Positions 14,534 through 18,606 of a stretch of 18,606 nucleotides of DNA are shown in pieces. A model generated the notes under the pieces. That model did no database searches and had not been told where the DNA came from. It worked only from the letters and a program-made list of their open reading frames with translations. Location of the stretch: contig CALJVC010000104.1 in assembly GCA_937974845.1 (NCBI GenBank), positions 1 through 18,606 of the forward strand. The letters run 5' to 3'. The stretch is from an uncultured Pseudogracilibacillus sp. GTDB taxonomy: Bacteria; Bacillota; Bacilli; Bacillales; Amphibacillaceae. How positions within the stretch are numbered: position 1 is the stretch's first letter; each line of letters begins with the position of its first letter. A program made the position numbers and the translations under genes.

Positions 14534-15373
14534 ATGAGAAGTCTATCTATCGTATCGATTACTCTTATTATTTTATGTCTAGGTTTAGGCTTACTTTCTT
14601 TTTTCACAAAGGCGGAACGAACGATTACATATTTTCCAATTGATCCATCGAAAAACTTTATTCAAGCTGAAACACGATTCAGTTTCGATGAGGCTAATCA
14701 AGAACTTAGTTGGAAAGCCCATTCCAAAAGTAGCGAACCTGCCTATCTACGACAGGATCTTTCCCTACTCTTTGTCAACGGACGATTAAAAGGAATCTTA
14801 AATCGTTGGCGCGAACAGGAAAGGACGATTGAATTAGAAGAAAGTTTTCCACTTACTTCGCCTTCCCTTCTTCAAGCCATCAGCTTTCACCATGGCGAAT
14901 GGCAGGATAAAGAAAGGATTACAAGTAACCAACAAATGACAAACGCTACCGCTTATTTATTAGAAGGAAACTTCGTTGAAAAGCTAACAAATAAAAAGGA
15001 CAAGGACTTAGCAAAAGAACTTATTACGATCATCGACAGCGAATTAAACCTCTATTGGGAAGACTTAATTCAACATTATGGATTAAATGAGATTGATTAC
15101 CTCTTCTTTTCCTTAGCTGAACTCGATCACTTAGCTCAATACCTGACTCGCAAACTTTCTCCCGAGGCAAGTGCAAAAATTATCGGCCAACTCTGGGAAG
15201 GTCTCTATAAAAATTATCTATTACTTGCTGTCGAAGAGCATAGTAACGACTACATGCCCCTCGTCCTTTTAGCTAAGGATCTATCCCATCTATATGTGCT
15301 TTTTCAAATAAAAGGTGTAGACTACCAATTACGCCAACAAATTACATTAGAAAATATACATATCCTTCATTAA
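14534..15373 (+). CDS. Unrecognised membrane-anchored extracytoplasmic protein
   Basis: I do not recognise this 279-aa protein. It has an N-terminal membrane helix or uncleaved signal (residues 4-24, SIVSITLIILCLGLGLLSFF), no lipobox cysteine, and about 250 residues predicted outside. The first half (40-120) looks beta-rich (FSFDEANQELSWKAHS, LSLLFVNGRLKGIL); the second half is helical (YWEDLIQHYGL, YLFFSLAELDHLAQYL). ATG 14534 was chosen over the upstream TTG 14516 because AAAGGGG lies six bases before it. It is inserted, on the opposite strand, between yqgQ and the rhomboid gene, and its last 27 bases overlap the end of the rhomboid gene tail to tail. A role as partner or substrate of the protease is only speculation from position. 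Confidence 0.8.
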   Translation: MRSLSIVSITLIILCLGLGLLSFFTKAERTITYFPIDPSKNFIQAETRFSFDEANQELSWKAHSKSSEPAYLRQDLSLLFVNGRLKGILNRWREQERTIELEESFPLTSPSLLQAISFHHGEWQDKERITSNQQMTNATAYLLEGNFVEKLTNKKDKDLAKELITIIDSELNLYWEDLIQHYGLNEIDYLFFSLAELDHLAQYLTRKLSPEASAKIIGQLWEGLYKNYLLLAVEEHSNDYMPLVLLAKDLSHLYVLFQIKGVDYQLRQQITLENIHILH

Positions 15374-16558
15374 GGGAAGATTAACCATAATGCCGTAGTA
15401 GCCTAGGCTGAGTACACCGATAAAATACAAAACTAAGGCGCTAAGTTGGAGGATGCGATTTTGCTTTTGTGGTACAAAAACGATAGCCGAAGCTACATAG
15501 CCTCCCACTAAACCGCCAAGGTGGGCTCCTAAATCAATTTGCGGAACCATCAGGCCAAAAATCATATTAATGAGTAAAATTAATATGACATTTACTCCCA
15601 TTGTTTGTTTAAAAAGATCGGGATAAACCGTTCCAAAAAATAATAAGGAACCAAACAAACCAAAGATGGCCCCCGAAGCCCCGGCAGCGATAGACGGATT
15701 AAAGGCAAAACTCGTCAATCCCCCAAGAATACCTGCAAGAATATAAATATACGTAAAACGAAAGGAACCGTAAATCCGTTCAACAATCGTACCTAAAAAG
15801 TAAAGGGCTAACATATTCATTGCCAAATGAGCAAAGCCGATATGCAAGAACATCGACGTTAAAATCCGCCACCATTCCCCTTCGACGATTGCCGGATTAT
15901 ATTTAGCACCAAATTGAATTAAAGTTTCGGGATTCATACTCCCGCCACTCAATTCCACAAATAAAAAGATAATGATATTAATATAGAGCAATATGTAGGT
16001 CATACGTGGTTTTCCATAGGTGAAAATTGCTCGAAACCTACGATTTTTTTCATAAATTGATTGGCCTAACGAGTAACGATAAGCTTCAACTGCCCTTTCC
16101 TTTTCTTCAAGACTTCTTTCTTCCAAAGTATAAGTACTCTGAGCCTGTAAAGCTTTTAATAACCTTTCCTGTTCTTTCTTTCGATTTTCTTCCGTCATGT
16201 AAAAAACCTTCATTTTTAGAGGGTTTTTTTCTTTTAATTGTAAGGGGGCTTTAAGTTGTTCCCAATCATCGACGGGTTCAAGTTCACTTATATATACATT
16301 GTAAATTTCGATATGTTTTGTCCCTAGTTGTTTTCTTAGATGTCGAACTTGTTGAAAGAGTTTAGCTATGTCATTTTTTAAATGATTTCCCCAATCGAAA
16401 GTTCGTTGTAAAAGACGGACAATTTTCGTTGTACGCCAACGGGTTTTTACCAACCAGATTTCACTTTTTTTCGTATTTAAATGGGCAAGTTCAAAGTTTT
16501 CATGATGGATTAGATAGTTGGCAAAATCGTAAAAATAATATTGTTGTTGAAGATACAT
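15347..16558 (-). CDS. gluP: Rhomboid family intramembrane serine protease (GluP/YqgP type)
   Basis: This 403-aa protease cleaves transmembrane proteins within the membrane. A cytosolic N-terminal domain of about 180 residues is followed by a seven-helix rhomboid core. Catalytic residues are Ser295 in GASGAIFGLFG and His346 in DLGAHLGGLVGGY; the oxyanion/loop region HIGFAHLAMNML has H244 and N248. The start ATG 16558 has GAGGTG four bases upstream; the in-frame GTG 16570 is part of that SD. B. subtilis YqgP (507 aa) carries a C-terminal TPR region after the last helix; here the protein ends at MKDMYIF, immediately after the seventh helix, so the TPR tail is missing. It is 13 bases downstream of the cyclo-ligase gene, in one operon with it. 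Confidence 0.93.
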   Translation of the reverse strand: MYLQQQYYFYDFANYLIHHENFELAHLNTKKSEIWLVKTRWRTTKIVRLLQRTFDWGNHLKNDIAKLFQQVRHLRKQLGTKHIEIYNVYISELEPVDDWEQLKAPLQLKEKNPLKMKVFYMTEENRKKEQERLLKALQAQSTYTLEERSLEEKERAVEAYRYSLGQSIYEKNRRFRAIFTYGKPRMTYILLYINIIIFLFVELSGGSMNPETLIQFGAKYNPAIVEGEWWRILTSMFLHIGFAHLAMNMLALYFLGTIVERIYGSFRFTYIYILAGILGGLTSFAFNPSIAAGASGAIFGLFGSLLFFGTVYPDLFKQTMGVNVILILLINMIFGLMVPQIDLGAHLGGLVGGYVASAIVFVPQKQNRILQLSALVLYFIGVLSLGYYGIMVNLPLMKDMYIF

Positions 16559-16571
16559 GCTACACCTCACT

Positions 16572-17156
16572 TTACTTTGACACCTTGACTATCCCCTCTT
16601 CTGTTACCACATATTGTACATGAAGATCATGCTTTTCTACAGGGATAGCCTCAACCATTTGCAACCTACTAACTAAAGAAACAGTCTTCCCCTTATAATC
16701 CTTTAAAAAACGATCGTAATAGCCACCACCAAAACCTATGCGATATCCATCGTAATCGAACACGATTCCAGGCACAAGAAGTAAATCAAGCTCCTTTTTA
16801 GATAAGAGCTTTCCCTTATCTTCTATAGGTTCTAACAAACCGTAATGACCTTCCTGTAACTCTTCAATTCCTTCTATGCGATAAAAGTTCATCGTTTTCT
16901 TTTTCGGCTCTGTCTTAGGAACGGCAACTACTTTTCCATCTTTCCAAGCTTTTTTCATAATCGAAAAAGTATCCCATTCTACCCCTGTGGAACAAGTAAG
17001 ACCAAGGATCTGTGAATCTTTCCAAAGCTTACTGTGGATGAGATGGTGTAGCATTTTTTGTTCGATTTGCTGTTTTTCTGAAGCCGTTAGTTTCCTTAAT
17101 TTCGCAATCACCATTTCTCGTAAACGTTTCTTTTTAGATATGGGCAAGGTCTTCAC
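16572..17156 (-). CDS. 5-formyltetrahydrofolate cyclo-ligase
   Basis: This 194-aa enzyme converts 5-formyltetrahydrofolate to 5,10-methenyltetrahydrofolate with ATP, recycling a storage folate. The ATP-binding signature GYRIGFGGGYYDRF is at 137-150, VPGIVFD before it, and the basic N-terminal helix ISKKKRLREMVIAKLRKL is typical. Length is usual for the family. The start is GTG 17156 with AAGGA six bases upstream; a TTG three codons later with AGGTGA five bases upstream is an alternative. It is first in a two-gene unit with gluP, the same order as yqgN-yqgO-yqgP in B. subtilis without yqgO. Confidence 0.93.
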   Translation of the reverse strand: MKTLPISKKKRLREMVIAKLRKLTASEKQQIEQKMLHHLIHSKLWKDSQILGLTCSTGVEWDTFSIMKKAWKDGKVVAVPKTEPKKKTMNFYRIEGIEELQEGHYGLLEPIEDKGKLLSKKELDLLLVPGIVFDYDGYRIGFGGGYYDRFLKDYKGKTVSLVSRLQMVEAIPVEKHDLHVQYVVTEEGIVKVSK

Positions 17157-17187
17157 CTAGTTTCCTTAAAACTTTTTTCCTATAAAC

Positions 17188-17220
17188 AAAAAAACTCCTA
17201 ACCGAGTGGCTAGAGTTTTT
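17188..17220 (-). terminator. Terminator of rpmG
   Basis: On the minus strand AAAAACT-CTAGCC pairs with GGTTAG-AGTTTTT across a 4-nt loop ACTC with one bulge and one G-U pair, followed by T residues. It separates rpmG from the cyclo-ligase gene. Confidence 0.8.
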
Positions 17221-17230
17221 CTTGTGCACA

Positions 17231-17380
17231 TTATTTTGTTTCACGGTGCAAGGTGTGTTTTCTTAAGCGTGGTGAATATTTCATTAGTTCAATACGCTCT
17301 GGATTTTTTCGTGGGTTTTTCGTTGTAATATAGTTACGATCTCCTGTTTCTGTACATTCTAATGTGATGTTTACACGCAT
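17231..17380 (-). CDS. rpmG: 50S ribosomal protein L33, cysteine-poor form
   Basis: This 49-aa ribosomal protein is recognised by MRVNITLECTETGDRNYITTKN and the ending TLHRETK. Its start ATG 17380 has AGGAGGT six bases upstream. Of the four cysteines that bind zinc in C+ forms of L33, only C9 remains; the other positions are T12, S36 and L39, so it cannot bind zinc in the usual way. In B. subtilis the copy next to yqgN is, as I recall, of the cysteine-containing type. It is transcribed alone. Confidence 0.95.
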   Translation of the reverse strand: MRVNITLECTETGDRNYITTKNPRKNPERIELMKYSPRLRKHTLHRETK

Positions 17381-17422
17381 CTTACTACCTCCTAAATACT
17401 AACGAAGTTTTATACCATCATT

Positions 17423-17451
17423 ATCATAACAAAGCAAAGAGCGAATAGCAA
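17423..17451 (-). promoter_or_regulatory. Promoter of rpmG
   Basis: Minus strand TTGCTA (17446-17451), 17 bp, TATGAT (17423-17428). A TGATAATGATGG stretch overlapping the -10 looks like one half of a Fur/Zur-family site, but the second half does not match, so I do not call an operator. Confidence 0.6.
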
Positions 17452-17462
17452 TCTTTTTTTAC

Positions 17463-17491
17463 TTTAACATTTACCTATATCCTTGTATAAT
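17463..17491 (+). promoter_or_regulatory. Promoter of the membrane-HTH and stalk-protein operon
   Basis: TTTAAC (17463-17468), 17 bp, perfect TATAAT (17486-17491), placed 27 bases before the start codon of the first gene. Confidence 0.7.
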
Positions 17492-17518
17492 AGTTTTAGA
17501 CTAGGGGGAGGTTGAGAG

Positions 17519-17893
17519 ATGCTTTACGTAATATTAACCATTATTTTAATCGGTATCGGTCTCTTTATTGTAAGCTTTTTCTTCAATGATCGAATGCATA
17601 AACTAGAGGAACAATTAGAACAGTTCTCCTTGTCCTCCATGCAGGATACCTATCAAATAAAGAAAAAATTAAAGGTCTTAGAAGAGGAATTGCTAGTAAA
17701 TGAACCGATCAGAAAACCGATTCCATCGGAAAAACAGGTCTTTTCAAAAAGTAATGACAACATAGCAGACAAGCCATTAGTTGTTCAAAAGATCTATCAC
17801 CTACATGAGCAAGGATTCTCGCTAGAGGATATTGCTAAGGAAACAAATTTATCTACGTACGATGTACAAACGATCTTAAAACATGAAATATAA
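17519..17893 (+). CDS. Membrane-anchored protein with C-terminal helix-turn-helix-like segment
   Basis: This 124-aa protein has one N-terminal membrane helix (residues 2-22), a coiled-coil-like stretch (26-60, HKLEEQLEQF then KKLKVLEEELL), a loose linker, and a C-terminal segment VVQKIYHLHEQGFSLEDIAKETNLSTYDVQTILKHEI that reads like a helix-turn-helix (EQGFSLEDIA, LSTYDVQTIL). This build (membrane anchor, coiled coil, small HTH-like tail) resembles SwrB/YlxL-type (DUF6115-like) proteins of bacilli, but I cannot confirm homology. The SD is strong (GGGGGAGG, seven bases before ATG). It is first in a two-gene unit with the following stalk protein, 18 bases apart. Confidence 0.7.
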   Translation: MLYVILTIILIGIGLFIVSFFFNDRMHKLEEQLEQFSLSSMQDTYQIKKKLKVLEEELLVNEPIRKPIPSEKQVFSKSNDNIADKPLVVQKIYHLHEQGFSLEDIAKETNLSTYDVQTILKHEI

Positions 17894-17911
17894 TAAGGAG
17901 ACGGTGACAAA

Positions 17912-18511
17912 ATGAAAATACCTATCCGATACTTTTCAATCGGACTGTTAACTGCTTCTATAATTATTTTGCTTATGTTCTTAATAATTGATGAAGAGGA
18001 AGCTTCCATCGAGGAATATTCCTTAGAAGAGTTAACGGAAGCGGTTGAAGAGAAAGGTTATCGGGTCATCAGCCAAGATGACTTTATTTCTTTCTCTATG
18101 TACCTTGATGAGCAGAAAAATGGAGAGAAACAAGAAGAAAAAGAAAAGAAAAAGGACGAAAAGAAAGTAGACAAGGAAGAGAAAAAGGATAAGAAAGCCA
18201 CCGCATCTAATAAAAAGGATAAGAAAGAAAAAGAAGATACGTCCAAGAAAAAAGATAAGAAAGAGAAAAAAGATAAAAAGGATAAAAAAGAAAGAAAAAC
18301 AGCGACTATTCGCGTACAACAAGGAGACCTTCCGAAGGATATCGGAATCCAATTAAAAGAAAAAGGAATCATTAAAAATGTCGATAAATTCGTCAAGTAT
18401 ATGGAAGATAATAATTACAGTCCAAAAGTACAGATCGGTTCCTTTAAAGTAAATAGTGATATGTCCCACAAAGAAATTGCGGAAACATTAACGACATATC
18501 CCGGTAATTAA
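17912..18511 (+). CDS. MltG-like stalk protein without catalytic domain, with Lys/Glu-rich linker
   Basis: This 199-aa protein starts with a membrane helix (residues 8-27), then a short acidic helical part (EEYSLEELTEAVEEKGYRVIS) to about 68, then an extremely charged low-complexity linker (about 70-130) made of KKDKK/EEKKDK units, and ends in a compact domain (about 131-197). That domain (TIRVQQGDLPKDIGIQLKEKGII...FVKYMEDNNY...IGSFKVNSDMSHKEIAETLTT) matches the LysM-like subdomain of endolytic transglycosylase MltG (YceG family); the MltG catalytic domain is absent. If exported as usual, the linker and domain would be outside, near the wall. AAGGAG lies 11 bases before the ATG. It forms an operon with the preceding gene. 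Confidence 0.75.
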   Translation: MKIPIRYFSIGLLTASIIILLMFLIIDEEEASIEEYSLEELTEAVEEKGYRVISQDDFISFSMYLDEQKNGEKQEEKEKKKDEKKVDKEEKKDKKATASNKKDKKEKEDTSKKKDKKEKKDKKDKKERKTATIRVQQGDLPKDIGIQLKEKGIIKNVDKFVKYMEDNNYSPKVQIGSFKVNSDMSHKEIAETLTTYPGN

Positions 18512-18547
18512 AAAAAGGTTTAGAGCGATACGCTCTAAACCTTTTTT
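18511..18547. terminator. Bidirectional terminator joining two convergent stop codons
   Basis: A perfect 17-bp stem (18511-18527 with 18531-18547) with a 3-nt loop ATA. Its first base is the last base of the plus-strand stop codon and its end overlaps the stop codon of the minus-strand gene (18546-18548). Confidence 0.93.
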
Positions 18548-18606
18548 AGTCTTCTTCTTCTTTTTCCTTATCTTGATTAGCAAAATAAGCATCCATCAGT
18601 CGAGTC
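18546..18606 (-). CDS. C-terminal end of an unidentified gene (partial)
   Basis: Only the last 19 residues are inside the window: TRLMDAYFANQDKEKEEED, followed by TAA. The frame is open to the window edge and the gene ends at the terminator hairpin, so it is very likely real. In B. subtilis, pbpA (penicillin-binding protein 2A) lies on this side of the yqgN-rpmG region, and a short helical acidic tail would suit it, but the fragment is too short to decide. Confidence 0.5.
   Translation of the reverse strand, partial: TRLMDAYFANQDKEKEEED

Noticed and set aside
17415..17430. Fur/Zur-type operator before rpmG
   Set aside because: Only one half (TGATAAT) fits; the other half does not match a 7-1-7 palindrome.
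18032..18396. Long antisense open frames rich in Ser/Phe or Leu/Phe opposite the stalk-protein gene
   Set aside because: They are the mirror of the AAG/GAA/AAA-rich linker, have no SD, and their composition is that of reversed lysine and glutamate codons.

Overview
The window comes from a low-GC Firmicute of the family Bacillaceae outside the Bacillus subtilis group. The DNA is AT-rich, Shine-Dalgarno (SD) sites are strong (AAAGGAGG type), and most genes match the B. subtilis yqgN-to-mntR (yqhN) neighbourhood. It is a chromosomal core region with no tRNA, rRNA, IS element, phage gene or CRISPR array visible.

Left part (1-5240): mntR (manganese-responsive repressor) and a LysR regulator are on the minus strand. 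The LysR gene diverges from a DMT/EamA exporter across a palindromic operator candidate. Then comes a B12-dependent class II ribonucleotide reductase (nrdJ, minus strand) whose upstream region carries a perfect 16-bp NrdR-box-like palindrome. Middle (5241-8985): a membrane-anchored rhodanese (YqhL type) with its own terminator, then a two-gene unit of an SNF2 helicase (YqhH type) and YqhG, then a DUF2626 membrane protein on the minus strand.

Competence region (8986-13157): a complete seven-gene comGA-comGG operon on the minus strand encodes the ATPase, platform protein and pilins of the DNA-uptake pseudopilus. Its promoter region has ComK-type AT-boxes, and a small YqzE-like gene reads away from it. 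The start of comGF is abnormal: a strong SD and a GTGA overlap lead into the wrong frame.

Right part (13189-18606): a metallo-beta-lactamase-fold hydrolase (YqgX type), DUF2759 (YqgW type), YqgQ, an unrecognised membrane-anchored 279-aa protein, a rhomboid protease (GluP/YqgP type) that ends right after its membrane domain, 5-formyltetrahydrofolate cyclo-ligase, and a cysteine-poor ribosomal protein L33. Next is a two-gene unit encoding a membrane-anchored protein with a helix-turn-helix-like tail and an MltG-like stalk protein with a very long lysine/glutamate linker. The window closes with the C-terminal end of an unidentified minus-strand gene.

Compared with B. subtilis, the gcvT-gcvPA-gcvPB, sinIR-tapA-sipW-tasA, mgsR and glcK genes are absent from the positions they occupy there (recalled from memory). 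Transcription units are separated by strong hairpin terminators, several of which overlap stop codons. I see no clearly new multi-gene system. The best leads are the comGF start anomaly, the nrdJ operator, the tail-less rhomboid overlapping an unknown gene, and the stalk-protein operon.
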